A DNA stretch of 64,000 nt from Aliivibrio sifiae (GCF_002954715.1 NZ_MSCP01000002.1:678253-742252); one strand, 5' to 3'. Positions 8,836 to 20,485 are shown, counted from the stretch's first letter. Made by a program: numbers and translations. The notes: generated by a model from the sequence alone, not told the origin.

Positions 8836-9699
8836 CTATTTGCCTTTCGGTAATGGTAGAGATTCTGTTATATCATCTACTTTATCCATAACGTCTTCAA
8901 ACTCAATTTTGTTTGTTTCTTGTGCTTGTTCTTCTCTTGCCATTAAAAGATCTTTAAGATCCATAAACCAGCGACCCATTTGCTCATACCAAAATCGTTC
9001 AGATTGTTCTAAATACTTCGCTTTTGGTGCATATTTTTCCCACGGTTGTTTAATTTGTGAGTGCGCTAAGTAATTTGTTGGTGCTGGTGTTGGTGCTAGC
9101 CCTAAATTGTGGAACTCTTTCATTGCTCTTGGCATGTGACTAGCAGAAGTGACAAGGACTAAATTGCTTTTACCTACTGAATTAAGGGTTTGAATCGCCT
9201 CTTCGTGAGTATCTCGAGCATTTTCTAATAAAAGAATATCTGATTTATTTACACCAAGAGAAAGGGCTACACGGGCCATCATACGCGCATGGCTTACCGT
9301 TGTTCCACCATTGTAACCTGATAAGATTAATTTCGCTCCAGGATACATACGGTAGATACGGATCCCTTCTGTTAGCCTCATAACAGCTGCACGAGATAAT
9401 TCGGAAATGGGAGAAATTTCATCATCAACAACATGACCGTTCCCTAAAACCAAAACATATTCAACAGGCACATCAGGTGCGATGAATGAGGGGTACATGC
9501 GCTCAGTTGTTGTTAATAATGGGGCAGTGATTGGCTGAAAAGACAGCATGAAAATCCCCACAAGAGACAATGTTAGTAAAAAAGAGGCAAATCCTTTCCT
9601 TTTTGAAAACCATAAAATGAATAGACCGATGAACCCAATTAGGAGTAATCCAGGCAAGGGCATCAGCATTGATGATACAAACTTCTTTAACTCAAACAT
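8836..9699 (-). CDS. elyC: Envelope biogenesis factor ElyC (DUF218)
   Basis: Inner-membrane protein linked in E. coli (YcbC) to peptidoglycan and undecaprenyl-phosphate lipid carrier homeostasis. The 287-aa product has two N-terminal membrane helices (about 12-30 and 37-56). The DUF218 domain follows, with VLVLGNGHV near 83-91, the ILSGYNGG loop and LVTSASHMPRAM. It is divergent from cmoM-mukFEB exactly as in E. coli, which supports the assignment. No strong ribosome site precedes the ATG. The acidic C-terminal tail is longer than in E. coli. Confidence 0.9.
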   Translation of the reverse strand: MFELKKFVSSMLMPLPGLLLIGFIGLFILWFSKRKGFASFLLTLSLVGIFMLSFQPITAPLLTTTERMYPSFIAPDVPVEYVLVLGNGHVVDDEISPISELSRAAVMRLTEGIRIYRMYPGAKLILSGYNGGTTVSHARMMARVALSLGVNKSDILLLENARDTHEEAIQTLNSVGKSNLVLVTSASHMPRAMKEFHNLGLAPTPAPTNYLAHSQIKQPWEKYAPKAKYLEQSERFWYEQMGRWFMDLKDLLMAREEQAQETNKIEFEDVMDKVDDITESLPLPKGK

Positions 9700-9834
9700 A
9701 TTTTTTGACTATTACCGCTGATATAGAATGAAAAACCACCACTTGAGAGCAAAAAACAGCGTCATGCTGTTACTTCCTTGAGCTCTTATGCGACAATGCT
9801 TGTTTCCAATAGATAATATCATAACTTAACCACT

Positions 9835-10614
9835 GTGAATAAAGACCGTAATTTCGACGACATCGCCCACAAATTTGCTAAGAACATTTATGGTTCTGAC
9901 AAAGGCGAGATCCGTCAAACTATTGTATGGCAAGATATGGAAACCATCTTAGCTAATAGTAAAGCAAGTTCTGCGCCACTTACTGTATTAGATGCTGGTG
10001 GGGGGATTGGCCAAGTATCTCAACAAATTGCCCAGTTAGGACATTTCGTTACTTTATGTGATATTTCTTCAGAAATGTTGAAGTTAGCGGAAGAGTCTGT
10101 GAAAGACAATGGTTTACTGTCCCAATACCAATTTATTCATTCTGCTGTACAACAAATTGAACAACACGAAGTGGGTAAGGTTGATATTCTACTCTTTCAT
10201 GCTGTCATGGAATGGTTAGAAGATCCGAAAGCTGCATTGGATATTTTATTAGAACAAGTAAAACCGGATGGGTATGCCTCGATTATGTTTTATAATCATC
10301 ACGGTTTAGTATTGAAAAATGTGATTTGTGGCAATATTCCTCATGTTTTAGATGGCATGCCACATAGAAAACGGTTTAAGTTACAACCACAAAAAGGCTT
10401 AATGCCAAATGAGGTTTACCAGTGGATTGAAGACGCTGGTTATGAAATTCAAGGAAAGTCGGGTATTCGCTCATTTCATGATTACATCGGTAACATGGAA
10501 TACATGGGAGACTATCAAATCGAAGACGTGCTTAAACTAGAAGAGCAGTTATGCCGTCAAGAACCTTATCTCTCTCTTGGTCGTTATATTCACGTATGGG
10601 CGAAGAGAAAATAA
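9835..10614 (+). CDS. cmoM: tRNA 5-carboxymethoxyuridine methyltransferase CmoM
   Basis: SAM-dependent methylation of cmo5U34 to mcmo5U in wobble positions of certain tRNAs (formerly SmtA). The 259-aa product starts [19 protein letters not shown], collinear with the E. coli protein. It has motif [13 protein letters not shown] and acidic motif LCDISSEM. The start codon is GTG and no clear Shine-Dalgarno sequence is visible before it, so translation may be weak. It heads the mukFEB operon with only 25 bp to the mukF start. Confidence 0.93.
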   Translation: MNKDRNFDDIAHKFAKNIYGSDKGEIRQTIVWQDMETILANSKASSAPLTVLDAGGGIGQVSQQIAQLGHFVTLCDISSEMLKLAEESVKDNGLLSQYQFIHSAVQQIEQHEVGKVDILLFHAVMEWLEDPKAALDILLEQVKPDGYASIMFYNHHGLVLKNVICGNIPHVLDGMPHRKRFKLQPQKGLMPNEVYQWIEDAGYEIQGKSGIRSFHDYIGNMEYMGDYQIEDVLKLEEQLCRQEPYLSLGRYIHVWAKRK

Positions 10615-10639
10615 TAATGATGTACACAAAGGATACACA

Positions 10640-11977
10640 ATGAGTGAGTTTTCTAATGCTGTTACAGACCAAACGGTTGATGAACTGGTTGGCTGGGTAA
10701 AGCAGCACGATTTCTCATTGAACTTGCCGACCGAGCGTCTGGCATTTTTGTTGGCCATTGCTGTTCTCAGTAATGAAAGATTTGATGATGAGCTGGGTGA
10801 AGGTGAACTTCACGATGCGTTTGGTATCATCAGTGGTTTATTTGGTCAATCCAATGACACCATTGCTTTTCGTGCGAACAATGCAATCAATGAATTAGTA
10901 AAACAACGTTTAATTAGCCGTTTTAGTGGTGAAAGTACCGATGGAATGAATATCTATCGTTTAACACCATTAGCTATTGGTATTACCGATTACTACGTGC
11001 GCCACCGCCAATTCTCTAAATTGAAGCTTTCTATTCAGTTGGCGATGGTTGCAGAAGAAATCCAAAAGGCATCGCAAGCGGCTGAAAAAGGTGGCGAAGC
11101 GAAACATTGGCGTAAAAACGTATTTGGTGTTCTGAAATATTCTGTTGGGGAGATTTTTGATCGCATAGATCTAAACCAACGTGTAATGGATGAGCAACAA
11201 CAATCAGTTAAAGAAGAAATTGCAGAGCTGCTAAACCAAAATTGGCGGGAAGCGATTTCTAGCTGTGAAAAGCTGCTTGATGAAACCTCTGGCAACCTAC
11301 GTGAATTACAAGATTCATTGCAAGCTGCAGGCGATCAACTTCAAACGGAATTACTGAATATTCAAGAAATTGTTTATGGTAATGAAGAGTTAGAGTTTAT
11401 TGATGCCTTGTTGTATTCATTGCAAATGAAACTTGACCGCATTGTAAGTTGGGGACAACAAGCGATTGATTTGTGGATTGGCTACGACAGACACGTACAT
11501 AAATTTATCCGGACTGCGATTGATATGGATAAAAACCGTGCGTTCAGTCAACGTCTGCGTGATTCAGTTAAAGGCTATTTTGATGCGCCTTGGCTGTTAA
11601 CGTATGCCGATACAGAGCGATTACGAGATATGCGTGATGAAGCCTTAATTCTACGTGATGACGAAGTCACCGGTATTGTTCCTGATGAGATGGAATATGA
11701 AGAGTTAAGTGTAATTACAGATATCTTAGCAGAACAAGTGAGTGAAATGCTTCAACGTCATAAAGCGACGGGTGAAGCGATTGAGTTAGGTACAATGCTT
11801 AAAAACTACCTAATGACTTATCCTCATTCTCAGCACTTTGATCTTGCCCGTATAGTGGTAGATCAAGCGGTGCGTCTCGGTTATTCAGAAGCCGATTTCC
11901 AAGCCGTTCAACCTGATTGGCAATCTATTAACGAATTCGGTGCGAAGGTACAAGCAAATGTCATTGACAAATATTGA
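10640..11977 (+). CDS. mukF: Chromosome partition protein MukF (kleisin)
   Basis: Kleisin subunit that bridges MukB heads in the MukBEF condensin. The 445-aa protein has the N-terminal winged-helix dimerisation region (starting [20 protein letters not shown]). A central helical bundle follows, then a C-terminal region that contacts the MukB head. I chose ATG 10640 (AAAGGA 6 bases upstream) because the longer reading frame from 10577 overlaps cmoM and has no matching N-terminus in the family. It overlaps mukE by 20 bp. Confidence 0.96.
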   Translation: MSEFSNAVTDQTVDELVGWVKQHDFSLNLPTERLAFLLAIAVLSNERFDDELGEGELHDAFGIISGLFGQSNDTIAFRANNAINELVKQRLISRFSGESTDGMNIYRLTPLAIGITDYYVRHRQFSKLKLSIQLAMVAEEIQKASQAAEKGGEAKHWRKNVFGVLKYSVGEIFDRIDLNQRVMDEQQQSVKEEIAELLNQNWREAISSCEKLLDETSGNLRELQDSLQAAGDQLQTELLNIQEIVYGNEELEFIDALLYSLQMKLDRIVSWGQQAIDLWIGYDRHVHKFIRTAIDMDKNRAFSQRLRDSVKGYFDAPWLLTYADTERLRDMRDEALILRDDEVTGIVPDEMEYEELSVITDILAEQVSEMLQRHKATGEAIELGTMLKNYLMTYPHSQHFDLARIVVDQAVRLGYSEADFQAVQPDWQSINEFGAKVQANVIDKY

Positions 11978-12701
11978 AGAATTTATGCCTGAGAAGTTAG
12001 CAAAAGCAATTGCTAATCCATTATTCCCAGCATTAGACAGTTTATTGCGTTCTGGCCGCCATATTGCCAGTGAAGATTTAGATAACCACGGTCTATTGTG
12101 TGAATTTGAACATGAACTCGGTATGTTCTACCAGCGCTATCATGCAGAATTAGTAAAAGCACCAGAAGGTTTCTTCTACTTACGTCCGCGTTCTACCTCT
12201 TTCATTGCACGCAGTGTTTTGGCTGAAATAGACATGCTGGTTGGTAAAGTCTTATGTTTCTTATACCTAAGCCCAGAGCGTTTGGCTCACGAAGGTATTT
12301 TTACTAACCAAGAATTATTTGATGAGCTATTAGTATTAGCTGATGAACAAAAGCTAATGAAGTTAGTGACTAACCGTGCATCAGGTTCTGACTTAGATAA
12401 AGAAAAACTGTTTGATAAAGTTCGTACGTCGCTGCGTCGTTTAAAACGTTTAGGTATGATCATTCAAGTTGGCGAGCAGGGTAAATTCCGTATCAGTGAA
12501 GCGGTATTCCGTTTTGGTGCTGATGTTCGCTCTAATGATGATATGAAAGAAGCACAATTACGCTTGATCCGTGACGGTGAAGCAGTGGTAGTTCATCAGG
12601 AAGAATCAAGCCAATCAAGCTTTGATCTTGATGAAACAGCAAAGTTAGATGATACGCCGGCTGAAGAGCAGCATGAATTAGAATTGGAAGGTGATGCATG
12701 A
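11958..12701 (+). CDS. mukE: Chromosome partition protein MukE
   Basis: Winged-helix (KITE) dimer that binds MukF and modulates MukB ATPase activity. The 247-aa product starts [20 protein letters not shown], collinear with the E. coli start, so the upstream in-frame codon at 11940 is not used. It contains the conserved [13 protein letters not shown] segment and FRFGADVR, and ends in an acidic tail. The start lies inside mukF with AAGG upstream; the stop overlaps the mukB start (ATGA). Confidence 0.96.
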   Translation: MSLTNIEEFMPEKLAKAIANPLFPALDSLLRSGRHIASEDLDNHGLLCEFEHELGMFYQRYHAELVKAPEGFFYLRPRSTSFIARSVLAEIDMLVGKVLCFLYLSPERLAHEGIFTNQELFDELLVLADEQKLMKLVTNRASGSDLDKEKLFDKVRTSLRRLKRLGMIIQVGEQGKFRISEAVFRFGADVRSNDDMKEAQLRLIRDGEAVVVHQEESSQSSFDLDETAKLDDTPAEEQHELELEGDA

Positions 12702-15700
12702 GCATGATTGAACGTGGTAAATATCAATCACTCACCATGGTTAACTGGAACGGCTTTTTTGCACGTACCTTTGATATTGATAATCTAGTAACGACACTTT
12801 CTGGTGGTAACGGTGCAGGTAAATCGACGACGATGGCCGCGTTTATCACAACATTAATTCCAGACCAATCGCTGCTTCATTTCCGTAACACAACTGAAGC
12901 GGGTAGCTCACAAGCATCTCGTGATAAAGGTCTACACGGTAAATTAAAGCCGGGTGCATGTTATGCAGCACTAGACGTTGTAAACTCTCGTAATCAACGT
13001 GTTCTGTTTGCGGTTAAATTACAGCAAGTTGCTGGCCGTGATAAGAAAGTAGATATTAAACCTTTCATTATCGTTGGTCTTCCAAGTCATGTGAAACCAA
13101 CGGACTTAATGATCGAGGCAGTGTCTGATAATCAAGCTCGTGTTCGTCAAATTAACGAAGTAAAAGACATTGTTGCAGAATACGAAGGTGTTCAGTTTAA
13201 AGCGTTTAACTCTGTTACTGATTATCACGCACAAATGTTTGATTACGGTGTTCTGCCTAAGAAACTTCGTAATACCAGTGACCGTTCTAAATTCTATCGT
13301 TTAATCGAAGCATCTTTATACGGTGGTATTTCAAGTGCAATTACGCGTTCTTTACGTGATTACTTATTGCCACAAAATGGTGGTGTTAAGAAAGCCTTCC
13401 AAGATATGGAAGCGGCACTGCGTGAAAACCGTATGACACTAGAAGCGATTAAGACTACTCAATCTGACCGTGACTTATTTAAACATTTAATTACTGAATC
13501 AACCAACTATGTTGCTTCAGATTACATGCGTCATGCGAATGATCGTCGTAAAAAACTTGAGCAAACATTAACGCACCGCGTTGAGTTAATGAATGCACAA
13601 AATAGCTTAGTCGGTTTATCTTCTGTATTAAATAATATGCAGAGTGAACTAGAGCTACTGACTGATTCTGAATCAGGTCTTGAGCAAGATTATCAAGCTG
13701 CCTCAGATCATCTTCAATTAGTGCAAACAGCCGTTCGTCAACAAGAGAAGATTGAACGTTACTCTGAAGATCTAGAAGAGCTAACAGAGCGTCTAGAAGA
13801 GCAAGTTATGGTGGTGGAAGAAGCTGCTGAACAACTAGCGATGTCAGAAGAGCAAGCACAATTAACTGAAGAAGAAGTTGATAGCCTTAAAACACAACTT
13901 GCTGACTACCAACAAGCGTTGGATATGCAGCAAACTCGTGCGCTTCAATATCAACAAGCAGTTAAAGCTCTTGAAAAAGCACAGCAGCTAACAGCAAATG
14001 ATGAACTAACGCAAAACAATGCGGTAGATCTTCAATCTGAATTAAAAGCAAAAGAAGAGCGTCAAACGACAGCACTTCTTGCGATTAAACATAAGCTAGA
14101 CTTGTCTTCTGCAGCGGTTCAACAATTTGAACGTGGCTTGGCATTAGTTACCTCAATTGCAGGTCATGTTGAGCGTAGCGAAGCGTCAGATAAAGCGAAG
14201 GCCTTAATTGAACAAGCTCGTCAGTTCAGCAATATTGCAGAGCGTGCAGAACAGCTTAAAGCGCAATACAAAGATTTAGAACGTGCCGTGCGTTTACAGC
14301 GTCAAGCTCAAGAATTAGCGGCTGAATATGCAAAACGCTTTAATATCACGGTTGATTCTGAAATCGTACTTGAAGAAGAACAAGCTCGTCATGAAGAGAT
14401 GCTTGAAACAGTTCAAGAGCAACAAGAAAACATCGTAGATAAACGCTCAGAATTAAAGCGTCAAGAACAACAACTTCGTTCTGAAGCTCAACGTTTAGAG
14501 TCAATTGCACCTAAGTGGATTGCTGCTAACGATGCTTTAAATAAGCTTAATGACCAATGTGGTATTGAGTTAGAAGATAGCCACATGGTTATCAGCCAGA
14601 TGCAAGAAACGTTAGAAAATGAGCGTGTGCTTTCTACTAACAAAGATCGTCTTGCTACTCGTAAAGAAGAGCTAGATGGTGAGATTGAACGTTTAGCGGC
14701 TCCTGGTGGTAGTGGTGATGCTCGTCTTAAAGGTCTTGCGGATACATTAGGTGGCGTACTGCTTTCTGAAATTTATGATGATATTACATTAAGTGATGCG
14801 CCGTATTTCAGCTCGCTTTATGGTCCAGCTCGTCATGCTATTGTTGTTTCTGACTTATCTGGTATTAAAGAGAAATTGGTTGATCTTGATGATTGCCCAG
14901 ATGATCTTTATATCATTGAAGGCGACATTGACGCGTTTGATGACAGCGTATTTGATGCAGACGAAATGGAGAATGCCGTTTGTGTTCATCTAAATGATCG
15001 TCAAATGCGTTACTCTCGCTTCCCTGAATTACCATTGTTTGGTCGCGCCGCTCGTGAACAACGTTTAGATACATTACGTGAAGAGCGTGAAATCGCCGTT
15101 GAAGAGCACGCAAAAGCGGCATTTGATTCACAAAAATTGCAACGTTTATACCAAAGTTTTAATGGTTTTGTATCGACATACCTTGCTGTGGCGTTTGATG
15201 CCGATCCAGAAGTTGAACTGAAAAAAGCACGTGAGCAATTATCACAAGCAAGCCGTCAATTAAATGAATTGGTAGCGACTGAACAACAACATAAATCTCA
15301 AATTTTAGCATCAAAAGAGGCATTGTCTCAATTAGCTAAAATTGCACCGCATATTAATGTTCTTGAAGATGAAACCATCACAGAGCGTTTTGAAGAGATC
15401 AGTGTTCAAGTTGAGCAAGTATCAGAAGCAGAAAGTTTCCTACGCCAAAATGGTAAAGCCATTGTTGAGTTAGAAAGCTTGCAACGCGCTCTAGAAGTGG
15501 ATCCTGAGCAATTTGATGCACTAAAAGCTGAACATGAGCAAATTGATACACAGCTACAAAGCATTAAAGCGCAACTGTTTGCTATTTCTGATTTAGTAGA
15601 GCGCCGCCATCACTTCGGTTATGAAGATGCGGTTGCATTACTTAATAAGAGCAGTGAACTAAACGAACAACTTAAAGCAAAATTAGTACAAGCAGAACAA

Positions 15701-17170
15701 GCGCGTACTAAAGCGAAAGAGCAACAAAAGCAATCACAAGCTCAAGCAAACCAATACAACCAAGTAATGGCTTCGCTTAAGAGTTCACATCAAGCGAAAC
15801 AAGAAACAGTTCAAGAGTTCAAGCGTGAACTGCAAGAGTTTGGTGTTCATGCAGACCAAAGCGCACTAGAACGTGCTGAAGTTCGTAAGGGTGAATTGAA
15901 CGAGCGTCTACACAGTTCTCGTGGCCGTAAGAGTGAGCTAGAAAAAGGCATTACATCAAACGAGCTTGAGATCAAAGGTTTAGTTAAGCAATCTCGTAAA
16001 GTTGAAAAACTGTACAAAGAGCTACGTACCTTTGTGGTTAACGCAAAAGCAGGTTGGTGTTCAGTTCTACGTTTAGCTCGTGAAAATGATGTTGAACGTC
16101 GTCTACATAAGCGTGAATTGGCGTATTTAAGTGCAGAAGAACTGCGTTCAATGTCGGATAAATCATTAGGTGCACTTCGTCTAGCAGTTGCAGATAATGA
16201 AGACCTACGTGATTCATTACGTGCCTCTGAAGACACAAGTAAACCAGAGCGTAAAGTTCTATTCTACATTGAGGTTTATCAGCATCTTCGTGAGCGTATT
16301 CGCCAAGATATCATCCATACAGATGATCCAGTTGAAGCAATTGAAGAGATGGAAACTGAGCTTGGTCGTCTGACTGAAGAACTAACGTCTCGTGAAAACC
16401 GTTTAGCACTAAGCTCTGAAAGTGTTGCGAACATTATTCGTAAGACCATTCAGCGTGAGCAAAACCGTATTCGTATGTTGAACCAAGGTTTATCACAAAT
16501 TGGTTTTGGTCAAGTAACGGGGGTTCGTCTAAACGTAGGTATTCGTGAAACGCACGCGACATTATTAGCTGGTCTGTCTGAGCATCAAGCACAACACCAA
16601 GATCTATTTGGTAACCCTCGCTTTACGTTCTCAGAAGCGATTGCGAAACTGTTCCAACGTATTAACCCACATATCGATGTTGGCCAACGTTCACCACAAA
16701 CACTCGGTGAAGAGTTACTGGATTACCGTAACTATCTTGAGCTAAACATTGAAGTAAACCGCGGTGCAGATGGTTGGTTACAAGCAGAGTCGGGTGCATT
16801 ATCAACAGGTGAGGCGATTGGTACGGGTCAAGCTATCCTACTAATGGTTATCCAAAGTTGGGAAGATGAGTCTCGTCGTCTTCGTAGTAAAGACATTATG
16901 CCTTGTCGTCTATTGTTCTTGGATGAAGCGGCACGTCTGGATGGTAAATCTATTGCGACGTTATTTGAATTGTGTGACCGTTTGGATATGCAATTATTAA
17001 TCGCGGCACCAGAGAATATCAGCCCAGAGAAGGGGACTACTTATAAACTGGTTCGTAAGATCTTTAAAGATCGCGAACACGTTCATGTGGTGGGCTTGAA
17101 AGGCTTTGGGCAAGAAACGCCAGCAAGTAGAGCTCAGCAAACGCTAGAAGAAGCAGAGCTTGCTGAATAG
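12698..17170 (+). CDS. mukB: Chromosome partition protein MukB (SMC-like ATPase)
   Basis: SMC-like ATPase of MukBEF; it compacts and segregates the chromosome and interacts with topoisomerase IV. The 1490-aa protein has Walker [15 protein letters not shown] near residue 34. Two long coiled-coil arms flank a hinge (about 650-780, including [14 protein letters not shown] and ALYGP-type SLYGPARHA). The C-terminal head has signature [14 protein letters not shown] and Walker [16 protein letters not shown] 12698 sits 6 bases after GGAAGG; the ATG at 12704 corresponds to the E. coli start and is an alternative. Confidence 0.97.
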   Translation: MSMIERGKYQSLTMVNWNGFFARTFDIDNLVTTLSGGNGAGKSTTMAAFITTLIPDQSLLHFRNTTEAGSSQASRDKGLHGKLKPGACYAALDVVNSRNQRVLFAVKLQQVAGRDKKVDIKPFIIVGLPSHVKPTDLMIEAVSDNQARVRQINEVKDIVAEYEGVQFKAFNSVTDYHAQMFDYGVLPKKLRNTSDRSKFYRLIEASLYGGISSAITRSLRDYLLPQNGGVKKAFQDMEAALRENRMTLEAIKTTQSDRDLFKHLITESTNYVASDYMRHANDRRKKLEQTLTHRVELMNAQNSLVGLSSVLNNMQSELELLTDSESGLEQDYQAASDHLQLVQTAVRQQEKIERYSEDLEELTERLEEQVMVVEEAAEQLAMSEEQAQLTEEEVDSLKTQLADYQQALDMQQTRALQYQQAVKALEKAQQLTANDELTQNNAVDLQSELKAKEERQTTALLAIKHKLDLSSAAVQQFERGLALVTSIAGHVERSEASDKAKALIEQARQFSNIAERAEQLKAQYKDLERAVRLQRQAQELAAEYAKRFNITVDSEIVLEEEQARHEEMLETVQEQQENIVDKRSELKRQEQQLRSEAQRLESIAPKWIAANDALNKLNDQCGIELEDSHMVISQMQETLENERVLSTNKDRLATRKEELDGEIERLAAPGGSGDARLKGLADTLGGVLLSEIYDDITLSDAPYFSSLYGPARHAIVVSDLSGIKEKLVDLDDCPDDLYIIEGDIDAFDDSVFDADEMENAVCVHLNDRQMRYSRFPELPLFGRAAREQRLDTLREEREIAVEEHAKAAFDSQKLQRLYQSFNGFVSTYLAVAFDADPEVELKKAREQLSQASRQLNELVATEQQHKSQILASKEALSQLAKIAPHINVLEDETITERFEEISVQVEQVSEAESFLRQNGKAIVELESLQRALEVDPEQFDALKAEHEQIDTQLQSIKAQLFAISDLVERRHHFGYEDAVALLNKSSELNEQLKAKLVQAEQARTKAKEQQKQSQAQANQYNQVMASLKSSHQAKQETVQEFKRELQEFGVHADQSALERAEVRKGELNERLHSSRGRKSELEKGITSNELEIKGLVKQSRKVEKLYKELRTFVVNAKAGWCSVLRLARENDVERRLHKRELAYLSAEELRSMSDKSLGALRLAVADNEDLRDSLRASEDTSKPERKVLFYIEVYQHLRERIRQDIIHTDDPVEAIEEMETELGRLTEELTSRENRLALSSESVANIIRKTIQREQNRIRMLNQGLSQIGFGQVTGVRLNVGIRETHATLLAGLSEHQAQHQDLFGNPRFTFSEAIAKLFQRINPHIDVGQRSPQTLGEELLDYRNYLELNIEVNRGADGWLQAESGALSTGEAIGTGQAILLMVIQSWEDESRRLRSKDIMPCRLLFLDEAARLDGKSIATLFELCDRLDMQLLIAAPENISPEKGTTYKLVRKIFKDREHVHVVGLKGFGQETPASRAQQTLEEAELAE

Positions 17171-17189
17171 TGAGTTAAGTTTGTAAATA

Positions 17190-17220
17190 AAATGGCAGTC
17201 AGAAATGACTGCCATTTTTT
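17190..17220 (+). terminator. Terminator of the cmoM-mukFEB operon
   Basis: Perfect 12-bp stem AAATGGCAGTCA/TGACTGCCATTT with a GAAA loop and T run, 20 bp after the mukB stop. Confidence 0.93.
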
Positions 17221-17300
17221 ATGATTAATACCTAAGTAGTGATTAACTGCAGAAGTTATAATAACGGTTAGTAAATTAAATAAAGTAGAGGATATTATCA

Positions 17301-17633
17301 ATGTGGCGAACAATTATTGTATTTTTAGCGTACTGGATAATGGCGGCTCATTTTTTACGAGAAGGGAATGTGATTGTTGTTTCAGCGCTTGTAGCACTTC
17401 CTTTTACTCTGTTTTTTAATAAAGAATTTGTGTTTAGAATGCTACAAGCAGGTCTTGTTATTGGTGTCTTTGCTGTGTGGCTTCCTACTATCTACCACAT
17501 CGCTGAATATCGCTTAGCAACAGAACAACCATGGATAAGAATGGCTGTAATTATGAGTTCTGTGATTCTCTTTAATTTATTTTGTGCTTGGAATCTTAAT
17601 TCGTTAATTAAACAATTGGAGCACAGAAAATGA
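17301..17633 (+). CDS. Small four-helix membrane protein, unknown function
   Basis: The 110-aa product is almost wholly hydrophobic. Four predicted membrane helices lie around residues 3-20, 24-40, 46-66 and 78-100, ending in a basic tail. GAGGA lies upstream of the ATG. The stop overlaps the start of the J-domain gene (ATGA), so the two are translationally coupled and probably act together. I do not recognise a named family. Confidence 0.8.
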   Translation: MWRTIIVFLAYWIMAAHFLREGNVIVVSALVALPFTLFFNKEFVFRMLQAGLVIGVFAVWLPTIYHIAEYRLATEQPWIRMAVIMSSVILFNLFCAWNLNSLIKQLEHRK

Positions 17634-18244
17634 CGAATAACGGCCTAGATAAAACAAATGGACAGTTTGAAAACCCGTTAGTTTGGCCTTTGTTTGAAGT
17701 ATTACAAGAGACCGTTCAAGAATGGAAGGTTCATACGTTATCTACATATCTTATTGAAAAAGGCTTATTAACACCGCTTGATGAAAGCCCAGATAAAGAT
17801 CTATTCAAACGTAACTTCTTGATAATGAATGCGCTTTATCAGCTTCAAACCGAACTATATCCAGAGCAGTGGTTGCAAGTAGAAGCGATGAACATTCATT
17901 TATTCCCTGAGAGAAGCTCAGGTTATTCTGACCACGTCATAGATACAGCGCACCCGTTGCGAGAATATTATTTAGAATGGACAAATTACCAAGTAGAAGA
18001 AGATGAGGTTAGGCGTTTATTGAATGAGTTTTGGAGTAATTACCGTCGTTATTTAGGTGGTTCTACAATATCATCAATGGATCGTATTCAAGCATTAAAG
18101 TTATTTGGTTTATCAGAAAGTGCGACAGGAAAAGAGATACGCAAACAATGGCGTAAATTGGCTATGCAGCATCACCCAGATAGAGAGTTGGGTGATGCTG
18201 ATAAATTTAGAGTGATGTGTGAAGCGTGGAATCTATTACGTTAG
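17630..18244 (+). CDS. DnaJ-related protein with C-terminal J domain
   Basis: 204-aa protein with an N-terminal DNAJ_related region (LVWPLFEVLQETVQEWKVHT) and a C-terminal J domain at about 147-204. The Hsp70-stimulating HPD is in MQHHPDRELG. The J domain is at the end of the chain, unlike classical DnaJ, and there is no Gly/Phe or zinc region. The likely role is a specialised co-chaperone for DnaK. Overlap with the membrane gene upstream suggests a membrane-linked client. It converges on the kinase gene with a 4-bp overlap. Confidence 0.88.
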   Translation: MTNNGLDKTNGQFENPLVWPLFEVLQETVQEWKVHTLSTYLIEKGLLTPLDESPDKDLFKRNFLIMNALYQLQTELYPEQWLQVEAMNIHLFPERSSGYSDHVIDTAHPLREYYLEWTNYQVEEDEVRRLLNEFWSNYRRYLGGSTISSMDRIQALKLFGLSESATGKEIRKQWRKLAMQHHPDRELGDADKFRVMCEAWNLLR

Positions 18245-19599
18245 TTATTAGGTGACTGGTGATTTAAAGTCTCATCAAACAATAAACGAGCACGTAACCC
18301 CGGGTAATTATCACTTAAACTAATTCTACCGTTATGTATTTTCATGACGGTTTTTACTAGAGCAAGGCCTAAACCAAAACCATGCTCTGTTCGGCTAGGA
18401 TCTAAACGGACTAACTGATCTAACGCCCGCTCTCTATCTTCAGGTTTTATTCCAATGCCATTATCGGCGACAACAACACCAAAACAATCCACAATAACTT
18501 CAATCACCCCGCCTTCGTGAGTGTATTTAATCGCATTATCAATAATATTGAATACAGCACGAAAGAGTAGGCTAGGGTTTGCATATAGTAGGCAAGGCAT
18601 TTCAATGGTTAAATAAAGTTTTTGTTGTTTATCTAACGCGGTAGGCTCTGCAAACTCCATCGCATCCTGTACTATCTTGCTTAATTCACAGGTTTTTTTA
18701 CTGATTGGTGCGCCACCGTTTTCTAAATGGTAAAGCTCCATCATGCCATTAAAGGTATCAAGTAACAGTGAAAAATCGGATTGTATGTTTTCTAATTGTA
18801 ATTGATGGTAAGAGGTTAATTTATCATCGTATAACAGATCCTCAATACGTAATTTAATCCGTCCCATTGGGGTTCTAAGATCATGTGCCATATCAATGGT
18901 TAATGATTTAAGCTTAGATTCGCTCTCTTCCATTTGCTCTAGCATGTTATTTAAGTGCAAAGCCAGTAAATCAAATTCATTCATATCAGGACCGACTTTT
19001 AAACGAACATTTCGTTCACCTAACATCACTCGATTCATGGTTTGATTAACAAGGTTCAATCGTTTGAGGATGTAAACGGCAATAAGAATTGCAATTAAAC
19101 ACAGGGCGATAAATGGAAAAAATGTCCCCCAAATTACTGAAGAGTCTAGCTGTTTTTTAAAGCTTAAATAGCGTTCCTGATCAATACCAACCGTCAATTG
19201 AGAGCCATCAGGCAGTTCAATTCTTGTCGCACGCATATTGGGTAAATCATTATTGGCTTGATATTGCTTAATTTGAGCAATAACAGGATAAGAGGTTGCA
19301 GAAGTATCGGTTGGTATTGGAAATGCGTGATTAACAATTTGATAAATATAGCGGCTGTTGTCTTTATTGTTATTAATACTTTGTTGAACAGCCTCAATAC
19401 CTTCGCTATTTGCGATAGATTGAAGTTGTGAGGTTTCTGCTTGTAGCCAATCATCAAGGTTTTTATTGTATAAGTGTAGAGAGGTGGAATACAGCTGATA
19501 AAGCAGTAAAGCCATCATTAAGAATAAGCCAACAGCAAACCAAATTAATAGCTTTAAGATGGATGAGCGGTAGAGTTCATCACGCTTGTCTAATAACAT
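18241..19599 (-). CDS. Two-component sensor histidine kinase
   Basis: 452-aa inner-membrane kinase. TM1 is about 14-37, a periplasmic sensor of about 115 residues follows, TM2 is about 155-178, then HAMP. The HisKA H-box is TIDMAHDLRTPMGR with phospho-acceptor His239. The ATPase domain has N-box NIIDNAIKYT, G1 VADNGIGI and G2 GFGLGLALVK. All catalytic boxes are intact. The start overlaps the response regulator gene by 20 bp, so the pair is co-translated. The periplasmic domain is not recognisable, so the stimulus is unknown. Confidence 0.92.
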   Translation of the reverse strand: MLLDKRDELYRSSILKLLIWFAVGLFLMMALLLYQLYSTSLHLYNKNLDDWLQAETSQLQSIANSEGIEAVQQSINNNKDNSRYIYQIVNHAFPIPTDTSATSYPVIAQIKQYQANNDLPNMRATRIELPDGSQLTVGIDQERYLSFKKQLDSSVIWGTFFPFIALCLIAILIAVYILKRLNLVNQTMNRVMLGERNVRLKVGPDMNEFDLLALHLNNMLEQMEESESKLKSLTIDMAHDLRTPMGRIKLRIEDLLYDDKLTSYHQLQLENIQSDFSLLLDTFNGMMELYHLENGGAPISKKTCELSKIVQDAMEFAEPTALDKQQKLYLTIEMPCLLYANPSLLFRAVFNIIDNAIKYTHEGGVIEVIVDCFGVVVADNGIGIKPEDRERALDQLVRLDPSRTEHGFGLGLALVKTVMKIHNGRISLSDNYPGLRARLLFDETLNHQSPNN

Positions 19600-20257
19600 A
19601 ACCTGTCCCGCGTACCGTTTCGATAAGGTTTACTGCACCACCTTGTTCTAATTTCTTACGTAACTTAGCGATGTGCACATCAATAACGTTAGTTTTTGGG
19701 TCAAAATGATAATCCCATGCGGCCTCAAATAAGCGCATGCGAGAAACTACTTCGTCAACATGTTCGACAAGAAAACGTAATAAAATAAATTCTTTGTTTT
19801 GTAATACGATAGGGGCGTTATTTATCGTTACTTTTTGAGAGCGAAGATTAATAGTTAGGTTGTTTATTTGTATTTCATTCAACGTATTCTCTATTGGTCG
19901 ATTACGGCGCAAAATAATATTAATGCGTGCGAGCAGTTCAGCTAAAGCAAAAGGCTTAGTGAGATAATCATCGCTACCTGCGGTTAAGCCTTCAACACGC
20001 TGGTCTACGCTATCTAGTGCACTAAGAATAAGAACGGGTGTATTGTTATCTGTCGCTCTAATTGCAGATAAAATCTTTAAACCATCAAGATTAGGAAGCA
20101 TGCGATCTAATACAATTAACTGATACTCGCAGCTAATTGCCATCATTAACCCTTCTTTACCATCACCAGAGCTGTCAACTATAAAGCCTTCTTGTTCTAA
20201 TGCCTTAGCAATAAAATCACGGGTAGTTTGATCGTCTTCTATAACCAATATTTTCAT
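19580..20257 (-). CDS. OmpR/PhoB-family response regulator
   Basis: 225-aa regulator. The receiver domain has the acidic pair EDD (7-9), phospho-acceptor Asp51 (IVLDRMLP), the conserved Ser/Thr of LILSA and Lys of LTKPF. A winged-helix output domain (about 125-225) ends IETVRGTGYVIRQA. It most resembles QseB/CusR/TctD-type members. It forms an operon with the overlapping kinase. Targets cannot be read directly, but an inverted repeat lies in the region upstream (20375-20404). Confidence 0.93.
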   Translation of the reverse strand: MKILVIEDDQTTRDFIAKALEQEGFIVDSSGDGKEGLMMAISCEYQLIVLDRMLPNLDGLKILSAIRATDNNTPVLILSALDSVDQRVEGLTAGSDDYLTKPFALAELLARINIILRRNRPIENTLNEIQINNLTINLRSQKVTINNAPIVLQNKEFILLRFLVEHVDEVVSRMRLFEAAWDYHFDPKTNVIDVHIAKLRKKLEQGGAVNLIETVRGTGYVIRQA

Positions 20258-20374
20258 TTTTTATCTCTATGTGGTGACATCTTATTCTATCAATAAAAAG
20301 GGTAAGATTCATAAAAGTTAAAGCTCAAATGAAAGCGAATTGAGTATTTTTAAGAGCTAAATTAACCTTTTTTC

Positions 20375-20404
20375 TGAACTTTGCGTAAAGAATGACAAAG
20401 TTCA
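20375..20404. promoter_or_regulatory. Inverted repeat between the response regulator and 20486 gene
   Basis: TGAACTTTG and CAAAGTTCA, perfect 9-bp arms separated by 12 bp. It lies about 120 bp upstream of the regulator start and 82 bp upstream of the divergent gene. It could be an operator for one or both; no T run argues against a terminator. Confidence 0.4.
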
Positions 20405-20485
20405 TATTTTGCTTCTGGTTGAAGGAGCTTCCTTTTTGTATAAATACCCTTATAGCTTATTGGCATTTTTACTGAGGAAGAACCT

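Noticed and set aside
9754-9776. Terminator-like hairpin between elyC and cmoM
   Set aside because: AACAGC/GCTGTT with a T run reads on the - strand just upstream of elyC, where a terminator makes little sense; six base pairs may be chance.
15847-16236. 129-codon antisense frame inside mukB
   Set aside because: It lies opposite coiled-coil coding sequence and is rich in Ser/Arg as expected from the reverse strand of Glu/Arg-rich helices.
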